Shown here: one piece after another, positions 11,531 through 21,418 of the stretch
Layout: each line of letters begins with the position of its first letter
Numbering within the stretch: the first letter of the stretch is position 1
Assembly: GCA_916048095.2 (NCBI GenBank)
Contig: OU696574.1
Location: 7,981,087-8,045,086 of the forward strand
Direction: 5' to 3'
From: Sacculina carcini
Taxonomy: Eukaryota; Arthropoda; Thecostraca; Sacculinidae
DNA: 64,000 nt
Notes under the pieces: model-generated
Databases searched by the model: none
What the model saw: only the letters and a program-made list of their open reading frames with translations
What the model was told of the DNA's origin: nothing
Translations under genes and position numbers: made by a program

Positions 11531-11871
11531 GATGAGATAAAAAATAATATTGCAGGGTTGCAATATACGGATTCAGGGTAAAACACGTTGATATGATCAT
11601 TATTGAGTATATGTGTATTATGTCAGCTCGTGTTGTATATGAATATTCTTCCAAATATCTTCTACGTCGAGCACGCTACTATTTACGTCGACCACGAACG
11701 TACCAGTTTAACTAATCTGTCAAAACTCTCATCACAAAATAGCTGTAGCACACCGAAAGCTGTTTTATACGTACTCGTATAAGTATATTGGAAAAATAGA
11801 CATGCACAAAATAACTCAATAGCACCAAAACACTACTTCAGCAGTCACTTCGCTATATTTAATTGTCGTAG

Positions 11872-13995
11872 AAATCAGAAATCAGAAATGTATTGCCACT
11901 TTATACAACAAAGTATTGGCATGGATGAAAATATACATACAAATCACACAATGTACACACAAATGAAAATGCATCATAAGAAAAATAAAAACTTGGGCAC
12001 ACAGCGGGATAATACACACAAGAGTTACACAAAAACACGTATACAACAGAAAAACGAATAATATCGGTGTGGGCTCATGAATCTATGTACACATCCAAAA
12101 GATGTTTATATAATTTGCTGCTGAAAGATTTATAGGAACTGGAAGATATAATTGAACGGGGAAGTTTATTGTACAGACGGGGGGCAATGTATTGGAAGGA
12201 TTTGGAAGACCATGATGATTCGGAAACTGCTCGGGGTTCTAGAAGGGCACTAGATGATCGAGTGTTAGTGTTGTGTGAGACTGGCACTACCAGCTCCTTC
12301 AGATAGGGTGGAGGATAGGGGGAGTTGATCAATTTGAAAGTGAGACAGCATATTTTGTGTTGGGTCATATATTTAAAAGGAAGCCATCTCAATGTTTTTA
12401 GGTGTCGAGAGGTAGGATGACGGGAAGGAAGTCTGAAAACAAAACGGCACGATTGGTTGAGAATAGATTGGAAGGAAGAAATGTCTTTTTTTGGTAGAGA
12501 ATAAAACAAAGAGGAACAATAATTTAGATGGGGGAAAATAAAGGCATTAATTAGAGCAATGGAGGAACGTTGATCTAGGTATTTACGCGACATATAGAGG
12601 TTACGTAGTATATAGCGACACTTTCGTAAAGTGATTTTAATGTGGTGAGAGAAGCTGAGTGAGGCATCAATATATACACCAAGACTTTTAACGTGAGGCA
12701 GTATTTTCAGTTGGTTCACTTGGAAATCCATACAAGGGGTTTGCAATAGTAGGAATTGGGTTTTAGAGTGGTTAATAACAAGTGATCTAGAGGAAGCCCA
12801 GGAATTGATAGCGTTGAATATGTTAGGAATATCGTTCTCGCGAAAAGCAGGTAAATATATTTGTATATCGTCGGCAAAAAGGTGATAAGATAGAGACATG
12901 GATCGGAGGAGAGGACAAATGGAGTACATGAAAATGTTGAACAAAATGGGACCGAGGATAGATCCTTGAGGGACACCAGAAGTGATTGGATGTGAAGGGG
13001 ACTCATCGGAATCAATTTGGACAGAAAAGCTACGGTCAGATAGGTAAGAAATGAACAGTGAAAGAGCAGAATCAGATATACCAAATGAACGAAGATCCTG
13101 GATGAGGACAGAATGATCAACTAAATCAAAAGCTGAGGAAAGGTCGATTAAAATAAGGATAATTGGAGTTTTAGATGAAAACTGTTGGAGAACGTCATTT
13201 TGAATTTTGAGAAGAGCGGTTTCGGTGGATCTATGTTTGATAAAACCAGATTGAAATTGATCGACAAAATTGTTATCCATGATATAATGCGATAATTGTT
13301 TGTAAATTGCAGCTTCAATAATTTTGGCTGAGAATGTTAGAAGGGAAATGGGGCGATAATTTGCTGTAGAAAACGTGTCTAAATTAGGTTTTTTTTAGTA
13401 TAGGTTTGACAACCGCGTGTTTTGAAGCGAGGAATGAGCCTTGGAGGAAGGAACTGTTGATGAGGTGGGTATAAAAAGGGGCTAATAAGTAGATACTTTT
13501 TGAAATCTTTCCATAGCAAATGGGATTTCGGGGGCATGACGAAGGTCTTGTTTTCCGTAGAATTTGTAAGGTGTCGAATAAAGTTAATTGATCAAATGAC
13601 TGCAAAGGATTCACTGCACTTTTAACTACTGTGTGAGGTACTGGTGCTGGGGAGGAGTTAATTCCCAAAAGGGAAGAAGCCTTGGATATGAGGAAATTTG
13701 CAAACTCTTTCGCAGTGGATGAGGGAGATATACGAGTCTGTTTACCAATGAGTTTGTTTAGCAAGCACCACCGAGAACAAGAATGACTATTGGCGAGCAG
13801 ATTTGAAACCCTATCAACTTTGAATTTCTCGAGAGATGATATATAGGCTCGACGATATGAGGTAAATGCTTCCCAGTCGGCATCGCAACGAGTTCGAGAC
13901 CAAACCCGCTCAAGTTTGCGCAACTCCCTCCTAGATTGTATGATATTTTTCGGAAGATCTAGTTTTACAGCAGTAGTTTTACGCAGCAGGTATTA
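11872..13995 (-). mobile_element. L2-type LINE, 5'-truncated
   Basis: A minus-strand non-LTR retrotransposon fragment. It covers the end of the endonuclease-RT linker (about 13995-13384), the whole reverse transcriptase domain (13280-12075) and a roughly 200-bp 3' UTR. It ends near 11872 in a short tandem repeat of a TGATTTC-type unit, as L2-like elements often do. The endonuclease is missing. Confidence 0.82.
12075..13995 (-). pseudogene. L2-type LINE ORF2, broken
   Basis: The reverse transcriptase part (12075-13280, about 400 aa) shows in order: FQSGFIKHRSTETALLK, the LIDLSSAFDLVDH motif with the first catalytic Asp, SGVPQGSILGPILF, and the FADD active site. A conserved C-terminal tail follows (SYKSFSSKLYKHLL). 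Upstream, 13384-13995 encodes the preceding linker (KLERVW ... SFLASKHAVVKPILKKT) but stops at 13384. The frame then changes between the 'PILKK' and 'NYRPISLL' motifs, so the protein cannot be made in one piece. The YRPISLL region is visible between the two frames. Confidence 0.82.
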
Positions 13996-14434
13996 CGTTC
14001 TTCGACTATTTCCTTGTGATGCACAACAGCCAGGATTAAGAATACGTGCCTCGGAAATATACTGATTTAACAGTCATGGGACCTCCAACAAACCGGGTAT
14101 CCGAATTCAAGACATTGGAAGGGGAAACGGCCTCATATTCTTCTATTTTTGTTCTCTTATCTATAACTCGCCGTATATTCTTCATGAGCAGGGCTAATTT
14201 AATTCCAATTTCACTTAGCGAGACTGAAATGCCGGCATGAAAATACAATCTCTCATAGAACGATAGACATAATGCAATTCGTCTTGACCATGGCCGACAT
14301 CCAGTCCAACGAATCACATTTAGACCAAGCTAGCATTCACAGGAGATTGGGTGACTAAACGATTCAAACTCGTCTAATTGTTTCGAATAATCGCTTAGAT
14401 GTGACGAATGAATTTATCAGCGCTGTAGTACAAG

Positions 14435-14767
14435 CAGAGCCGTAGCAACCGCCCCCCATACCCCCCAGCCGGGGGGAGCCCCCGAGTGTTGAGGGGCCCC
14501 GTTGCTTCACGTATGACATTAAAATTTATCATATTATGTATAGACTTTACCTTTTTGCTGAGATGTTTTCACCTGAGCTTGTATTATGTGATAATGTATA
14601 ATAAATACATTCATTATTTGATGACTTATTTATAATGGGGGCCCCAAGTGCTGCCTTCGGGGGGCCCTAAGTGTTGCCTTCGGGGGGGGGCCCAAGTGTT
14701 GCCTTCGGGAGGGGCCCCAAGTGTTGCCTTCGGGGGGGGGGGCTCATGAGTCCTCGCAACGGCTCTG
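14435..14767. mobile_element. hAT-type MITE, family 1, copy 2
   Basis: Same ends and body as the copy at 912. It is flanked by the perfect 8-bp duplication AGTACAAG at 14427-14434 and 14768-14775. It holds four GGGGCCCCAAGTGTTGCCTTC-type units against three in copy 1, so the internal repeat number varies between copies. Confidence 0.92.
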
Positions 14768-14775
14768 AGTACAAG

Positions 14776-16450
14776 GGTTCATAACCAGGGGTGGTCAAGC
14801 TCATAGGTGACTGGTTACTAGGGGATGAGTATTCACGCACATATTTAAAAAATCATTTGTGTAAAATGCATTGTATTTTCACGAAAAAAGTAATTTTGCT
14901 GCCAGTGTTGCCAGCATTAAGCCTCTGGACGCGCAATGTTGACGTCACCGTAGAATGGCCACCCGACTCACACCAGACGATCGACATCTCTCAGATAAGA
15001 GTGACGGTGCTGCCCGTGTGGCAGCATTTGCAATATGATGAATTACGTTATAATCGAGCCACATCCACAAAATTCCAATACTACAACGTGCTTAAATACT
15101 AGATCACGCAGTGGCGCGTTAGGAATTACCCCGTCCAGTCAGAACGTCACCGAGTCCTTCATGTTCCCAAACGAGCTCATATAAACCGTATTTACAGCGG
15201 ATTCTATAAATGTCTGTTTTATATGTTTACCGCGAAAAATTATTTTCCGAAAGCAAATTTACGAATATACCAACGAATGTTCACCAGAAATGTTCCCTGT
15301 TACGCCGTATTTTGTACAAAAAATTATTGAAATACTGCATTGAAAAGGTCGTGAACACTGAAAAGGTGAAACCACTGTACATTAACCCAGACAAAAACCG
15401 CACTCTGTGCGCAGACAACCGCAAAAACCGCCGTCAGCACTTTTTAGAACAATATCAAAACGAATTAATCAAAATACTTACATACTCCGATGCAAACACC
15501 ACAGAACATGTACTGGAGCCATTGTGAGCATATATCAGCTATATATAATACAATGAGTCATTTTCATGAAACAATAGTTGCAAACATGAATCGCCAATCA
15601 CAGCATCCGGGTGTCATATCGCCGTCACACCGCGATAACATCACCATAATCTCATGAGCAGCAAACACGTCCTCGCTGCACCTCGCTGTTGAACAAACAA
15701 GGCAGTTTCAGTGCTGGTTTTTACGTCAGACAAACAAAACTATTAACCACAAAGCCAGCAAACCCAAAAACACCAAACGCTCAACCACAATGGACCTTAC
15801 AGTGAACCCAGTAGCACAACCAATACACCCAGGACTGGGAACTTATACACTGAACAGCGACACCACATACTGCTCTGTTAGCACCGCAAGCAGGAAGACT
15901 TCCAACGAACAGCGATCGCAGAACAAATAAGAAATGTGTCAAACATGTGCGTGTGTGTGAGCATGTGCACAAATGCGTGAACATGTGAGCGTGTTCACGT
16001 GTGTGCGTGAATGTGCGTCTACTTATCTGCATTCGTATTTTTTTCTCGTCTCAAAGTTGATTAAAAAATCGCTGATGTACATATCTGTCCACACTTGAAT
16101 TCCAGTAGTCAGACACATCGACTGTATTTCGCTATCAGACTCCTCGCTAACCTGTCACACACAAATACGTACCATTATTGAATATACCATACACTCGCAT
16201 GGTCATTCAAACGAATAAACATACATGATAAATTACATGAAACATACGCATTCTACATAACACTATACAGACACACATACGCTCACACACTTACAAACAT
16301 TAACCAGCAGAAACTCACATTTGCACAATGAGAAAACGCTTCTTCAGTCTCAAATAGGTTCATGTTCAAGGTGTGTTGATGTGGACCTGAGACACAACGA
16401 AAAAGCGAAACAGCCAAACAACTTCAGCGATCAGTGATCACAGCGTTGTC
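14776..16450. other. No recognised gene
   Basis: Mixed sequence with two open frames, both of unknown nature: 14791-15102 (103 aa) and 15210-15527 (105 aa, plus strand, Lys-rich, with KNRTLCADNRKNRRQHFLEQY near the end). I recognise no domain and see no splice or promoter support. The stretch may be part of the decayed transposon whose transposase lies at 16590-17330. Confidence 0.45.
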
Positions 16451-16589
16451 CTCATCGTAGCTGACGTCAGAGCTGGACACGACTGAGCTCATACGCTGGC
16501 GGTACATTACGATCTCGTCGTCAATGCGCAGTCCCAATGTTTCGGCCAGCTGATAGCCGTTCATGAGATTGACTTTTACCTGACATCGT

Positions 16590-17330
16590 CTTCAGCGCTC
16601 TGCTACTACCGCGAGCTCGTCGGACCAGATGGCCTGCACCTTTTTAGTTGCCAGGTAGTCCTGGCGGTGCAGCTCATCCACGAACGCGTACAAGCCAGGC
16701 TTACCGTGGAGCGCCCACCGCAAACGGCTGTGAAAGCCCTTAACAGCGTTGTTTGTTCGGTCGACCTCGCCATAGTGGCTGAGTGTTTCAGGAACCACCC
16801 TGTCCAGCCAGAATCTTGTGATGTACGCCAGCAGCGCAGTCATGTTGGCGGCTGATCTGTAATCCCTTCACAGATCGCCTGAAAACCACGTGGCATCAGA
16901 TGCGACGGCAGCGACGGGATGGCACACAGAAGAATAACAGTGTCGCTTCGAGGGTTGAGTCTGAAGTGTCTTGCCTTGCGAAGCACAGCCTGTGTGTAGT
17001 GAAAGAACCACCCTTTCACTTCCACCTGGGGGAATACCTGAGCCATCGATGTAAGGATGGCCGACTCGAAGTCCGCCAGGACCTCTCGCGGTGCAAACGC
17101 GGAAGATCAGGTCGATGAGCCCTCACTCGTGATGGACATGAGTTTCCGCCACACCGCTGCATACAGGCCAGCTGTACGCCTGGTCATGGGGACAAAGGCC
17201 ACAGGTATGTACACCCTGTTGTACTGCGTGTGCAGTCAGCAGCTGTCGAAATATCCGTGGACACACATTTCATGTGTGTCCACGGATACAGCGGAAGTAA
17301 ACACGGTCGCCGCGAGACGAACCCGAGCTA
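16590..17330 (-). pseudogene. MULE-type transposase pseudogene
   Basis: Read leftwards, the frame gives VAFVPMTRRTAGLYAAVWRK, an in-frame TGA (near 17120), then APREVLADFESAILTSMAQV, then VKGWFFHYTQAVLRK. After a frameshift at 16843-16846 it continues DRTNNAVKGFHSRLRWALHG and ends at 16592. These match the order in animal MULE transposases. The LADFE Asp is the likely second catalytic residue, and the 'G-C-F-F-H' zinc motif and the 'NN..EGFH..L' tail follow. The motif Cys is Trp here (GWFFH). The frame is also disturbed upstream of 17220. The N-terminal part and terminal repeats were not found. Confidence 0.75.
17252..17288. repeat. Perfect 16-bp hairpin
   Basis: TATCCGTGGACACACA and its exact reverse complement are separated by the 5-nt spacer TTTCA. 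It lies just upstream of the readable part of the MULE transposase pseudogene. Confidence 0.85.
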
Positions 17331-17603
17331 CATGAAGAAGAGCATCGTCGAAACAGCAGTTGGCACATCGATCGTATCCATGGTGCAAGACGCATGAAAT
17401 CTGACAATAGGTTAATGAGTGAGTACACACAATCATCACACCATCACCGAAGCACCGGCACACCAACAATTTTGGAAAATGTTAGAATGAAAACTAGTAG
17501 ATAAGTAGTAGCAGGTGTAGTAGGTTGCACTGGTAGAGTAATTCATGCAACAGATTATGACATGCGCACCAGTTAATTGACATGTTAACAGTTAATAGTG
17601 TAC

Positions 17604-17996
17604 CAATGTGAGCATATGAATGTATGTGAGTGTATGAGTGTCAGTGTATGAGTATCAGTGTATGAGTGTCAGTGTATGAGTGTCAGTGTATGAGTGTCAG
17701 TGTCAGTGTATGAGTGTCAGTGTCATTGTATTAGTGTCAGTGTATGAGTGTCAGTGTCAGTGTATGAGTGTCAGTGTCAGTGTATTAGTGTCAGTGTCAG
17801 TGTATGAGTGTCAGTGTATGAGTATCAGTGTATGAGTGTCAGTGTCAGTGTATGAGTGTCAGTGTATGAGTATCAGTGTCAGTGTATGAGTGTCAGTGTC
17901 AGCGTATGAGTGTCAGTGTCAGTGTATGAGTGTCAGTGTATGAGTGCCAGTGTCAGTGTATTAGTGTATCAGTGTGTCAGTGTATCAGTGTATTAG
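17604..17996. repeat. GTGTCA/GTATGA minisatellite
   Basis: About 390 bp built from the hexamers GTGTCA and GTATGA (with variants GTATCA and GTATTA), arranged in 12- and 18-bp higher-order units. Confidence 0.93.
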
Positions 17997-18273
17997 CTCG
18001 TCTGTAGCCTCCAGACGGGAATTTGGTTGATCGTGTGAAGGGTGTATGTTTATTGTGTGTTGCACATATGTGTATGCGTGTTTGTATGTGCGACTAGTTT
18101 GCTGTCGGGTCATGTGACCAAGATTATATAAATGCCCAACGCGGTGATCAAACAGACAGTTGGGCCTGGCGTGTGTCTGTTGTCGAGCAGGATCCGCGTC
18201 TCGTCGTCTTCTGCCGCTGTAATATATTGTGATTGAATCCAAGTTTTATTGTGTGGACCAGCTAGCCACAGTT

Positions 18274-18440
18274 GCTGCTTATTGAATCATATTTATTGTT
18301 GTTGTTTATTGAATCATATTTATTGGTGTTGTTGTTTATTGAACCATATTTATTTGTGTTGTTGTTACTTATTGAATCATATTGATATTTATTGTTGGAT
18401 GTTTCTTATTGAAGCATATTTATTGTTCTTGATTGTTATT
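18274..18440 (+). repeat. Short tandem array, TTATTGAATCATATTTATTG unit
   Basis: Four to five imperfect copies of a roughly 35-bp unit ending in a GTTGTT run. It lies directly upstream of the repeat-family-B copy and may be part of the same element. Confidence 0.75.
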
Positions 18441-18485
18441 TATTACTTATTTATTAATATTTATTCTTATTTATTGATGGCTGTT

Positions 18486-18764
18486 ATTTACTGATTCACA
18501 TATTTATTGTTGATTGTTATTATTTATTGAGGAACGTGGGCGGAGTGACATTATGGATTGTTATCGGATGATGGTTTATTATTTATTCTTATTTATTTAT
18601 TATTTTCTTTCCAACTCTCTTTCTAGACTTTTTTCTTTTCGAACTCTCTCTCTGAATCTTTTGGGCGCTTCCGGTACATGGGGCCACCTTAGGGTGGTAA
18701 TAGTGCTTGCACTCTTCCCATGCTACTGGATTTGCCTGTAATTAATAATAATAATAATAATAAA
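18486..18764 (+). mobile_element. Dispersed repeat family B (LINE 3' UTR-like), copy 1
   Basis: Shares about 250 bp with 52549-52802. Both contain GGGTGGTAATAGTGC...CACTCTTCCC...TGCTACTG and GTATTTGCCTGTAAT-like sequence, and end in a TAA repeat. Shorter copies lie at 48331-48402 (plus) and at 41757-41880 and 49474-49582 (inverted). A constant 3' end with a TAA tail and variable 5' truncation suggests a LINE-derived sequence. No coding part is seen. Confidence 0.75.
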
Positions 18765-19054
18765 AGCGTAGGTCCAATCTCATTGTTCTATGAAGCGATC
18801 GCCGATAGATGGCGAAGCGGTTTGACCATTCAGCCTGCAACATAACATCCGCTTTTGTGCAGATTCTTAGAGCGTCGTTGTTATAAGTAGTACTCATTTG
18901 TGTGTGGCAAGCGTGCCAGTAGCTGATAATGATGTCCATATTGATGTATGTTTCCCACTGAGGCGTCATTCAGGCTGAGTAGGTGCACATGATGTGGAAT
19001 AGCAAGATGAGGGTGACAAAACGGTCCAGTGAGTCTCAGCGTCGGTCATCAAGC

Positions 19055-19219
19055 ATACTTACCTGGCTCAGGGGATACCGTGATCATGAAGGCGGTTCCC
19101 CCAGGGTGAGGCCCTTCCATTGCACGTCGGTTGGGTTGACCCCTGCGATTACCCCAAACGTGGGTGACTCGGGAGTATAATTTTTGTTAGCGGGGTAGAT
19201 GCGTTCGCGCTTCCACCCC
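19055..19219 (+). ncRNA. U1 spliceosomal snRNA
   Basis: A 165-nt sequence matching U1 along its full length. The 5' end ATACTTACCTGG holds the region that pairs with 5' splice sites. Stem-loop I has the U1-70K loop GATCATGAAG. Stem-loop II has the U1A loop ATTGCAC. TGACCCCTGCGATT follows, then the Sm site AATTTTTGT. The final stem-loop is GGGG...GCG-TTCG-CGC...CCCC. The length is as expected (about 164 nt) and no poly-A tail follows, so this looks like a real gene and not a retrocopy. No proximal sequence element could be identified upstream. Whether it is expressed, or is one of several copies, cannot be told here. Confidence 0.93.
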
Positions 19220-19938
19220 ATGCTTAGAAATATACAACAGGCAATTTATGGAGTTTGACGTTGTGTACGATCACGTTTAGTAGTGACATCGGCTTAGCTG
19301 AAATCGGTTTTTTGCACAATTTTGTACGTTTCATGAATATGAGTATGAGAATATGAGTATTCATTATGCCGATGATGTATTGGATCAAACCACATCACGG
19401 CAAAGGTGGATTTTGAGCATTTCATTTTGACTGTACACTGTAAGTGAGAGAGGTGTATGAGACGGATTACGATCGTAGACTTGTAACGTGTGCTTGTCGC
19501 TATCTTGTATCTGTATATTGTATCTTGCTGCCACCAGAGGGCAGAGGAGACTTTGTCAAACATTTATAGCGGTGATACACACATTTGAATTATTTCCGTG
19601 CAAGCCATGCATCTCGGACACAATTTTTGACATTGCTATGATTCTGTCTTCCGTGCGACGCGAATTTTTCACTTCCTGAAATGACGGCAGCGTGATGATC
19701 GGTGCGTGTAGTCAAAGACAATAGCACTATCAATACTATGCTGCGTTTATGGTTGGTGTTGCACCATAGTCGTGCACTTAACATTTTGGCCTCTCTTCAG
19801 AGCGAACAAATCTTTCGCCTTTTACTTAAGATTTCCGTGGAGAGTGGCACTCGAATGAGTCTAAATCAATTTGTTATGGCTCCGCTTGCGTGGAGCCTGT
19901 TATCAAGCATGAAACAGCGTGAGTTAGTCTTTTAATTT
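19220..19938. other. No gene seen
   Basis: Flanking DNA between the U1 gene and the second gypsy element. Open frames of up to 89 codons have no recognisable domain. TAGT at 19939-19942 is the left target duplication of the element that follows. Confidence 0.55.
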
Positions 19939-19942
19939 TAGT

Positions 19943-20197
19943 TGTAGGGACGCCTACAAAAGTAAAATAATGGCAAACGGCCTCAGCGATCAAAACCCGT
20001 GCGTACGGTAAGACTCGTGTGTGTATTGCTTGCGCCACCGATGCATAATAAACAATTTAACATGTAGCAGATCGAGCACATACATATTTATATATAACAT
20101 GATAATGCGATATAATGTGATGATCAAATGAATACATAATAATAGCAATGACAATAAAATAAAGATAAAATGCACTGAGTGTGGCGCATCGGCTACA
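19943..20197 (-). repeat. 3' LTR of the CsRn1-type element
   Basis: 255-bp direct repeat partner of 24635-24888. Starts TGTAGGGACGCC and ends CATCGGCTACA. Confidence 0.93.
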
Positions 20198-20227
20198 GCT
20201 CTCCCCCAGGTACTTCACAGTACTGAT

Positions 20228-21022
20228 TCACAAGAGCCGACCAGGAGGGCGAACGGGTCTTGAGCGGCGTGACCATACGATACGCGGCGGCTGGACAGGC
20301 GAACTCTGGCCGTCGGTGGAGGCGTCTGGCGCAGTTTGAGGGGCTGATTGACTGGCATCACGATCATCTGTAGAGATCGGGGGAGAGTCCACACCAGACT
20401 GATTGTCGCGCACCAGAAACGCCGGCTTGAGGCGGTCTACGGCGACAGTGTCGGTCTTGCCACCGTAGTCGAGCACAAACGCTTTGTCACCGCGCTCCAG
20501 CACAGGGAACGGACCGCGATACGGCGGTGTCAATGGCGGCCGATGAGCATCCACGCGTACAAAGACGTGTGTAGCGGTGGCCAGTGACTGTGACACGAAC
20601 GGGGAGGTGTCGTATCGGCGGTGCCACACCGTTGGAGTCGGACGAAGTCGCTGGAAGGCAGTGGCCAGTTGAGACGCAACCTCACAGGCCGGGCGAACCT
20701 CGTTGGTCTGCGAAAATAACTGACCAGGCAACCGCATTTTCTCGCCCAACACCATCTCCGCCGGCGTGGAGTCTATGTCAGGCTTGTGGGCGGCACGAAG
20801 ACCCATCAAGACAACAGGCAGTGCAGTGAGCCAGTCGTTGTTGTCCATCAATGCGGCGGTAAGAGACGCTTTTAGCTGCCGGTGTACACGTTCCACCAGG
20901 CCGTTCTGTTGCGGCATGTACGCGCACGTTGTGGACAATCTGACTCCTAGGAGTGACCAAAACTCTCGCCAAAGGTCCGAAACGAATTGCCTGCCACGAT
21001 CAGACGTCACACAGTGGCACAA
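20228..21022 (-). pseudogene. Detached integrase C-terminal part of the CsRn1-type element
   Basis: The frame repeats the core integrase segment (CVTSDRGRQFVSDLWREF ... QQNGLVERVHRQLK) because of the duplication. It then continues alone into the C-terminal domain (FVRVDAHRPPLTPPYRGPFP ... VDRLKPAFL). It ends near the 3' LTR. Confidence 0.88.
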
Positions 21023-21418
21023 ACCAAATCGCGCTACCCAGTCAAGCAGAGCCCGGGCGAACCTCGTTGGTCTGCGAAAATAACTGACCAGGCAACCGCA
21101 TTTTCTCGCCCAACACCATCTCCGCCGGCGTGGAGTCTATGTCAGGCTTGTGGGCGGCACGAAGACCCATCAAGACAACAGGCAGTGCAGTGAGCCAGTC
21201 GTTGTTGTCCATCAATGCGGTGGTAAGAGACGCTTTTAGCTGCCGGTGTACACGTTCCACCAGGCCGTTCTGTTGCGGCATGTACGCGCACGTTGTGGAC
21301 AATCTGACTCCTAGGAGTGACCAAAACTCTCGCCAAAGGTCCGAAACGAATTGCCTGCCACGATCAGACGTCACACAGTGGCACAAACCAAATCGCGCTA
21401 CCCAGTCAAGCAGAGCCC
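20691..21418. repeat. 364-bp tandem duplication inside integrase
   Basis: Copy 1 is 20691-21054 and copy 2 is 21055-21418. They appear identical except for one substitution (GCGGCGG versus GCGGTGG). 364 is not a multiple of three, so the duplication breaks the frame. Both junctions show CC before GGGCGAACC, which suggests a short-homology event. Confidence 0.95.

Noticed and set aside
15210..15527. 105-aa open frame as a gene
   Set aside because: No recognisable domain, no splice or promoter support, and AT-rich Lys/Asn composition typical of chance frames.
18004..18270. Solo LTR (starts TGTAGCC, ends AGCCACA, with TATATAA near 18127)
   Set aside because: No target duplication and no second copy in the window; the TG...CA ends alone are not sufficient.
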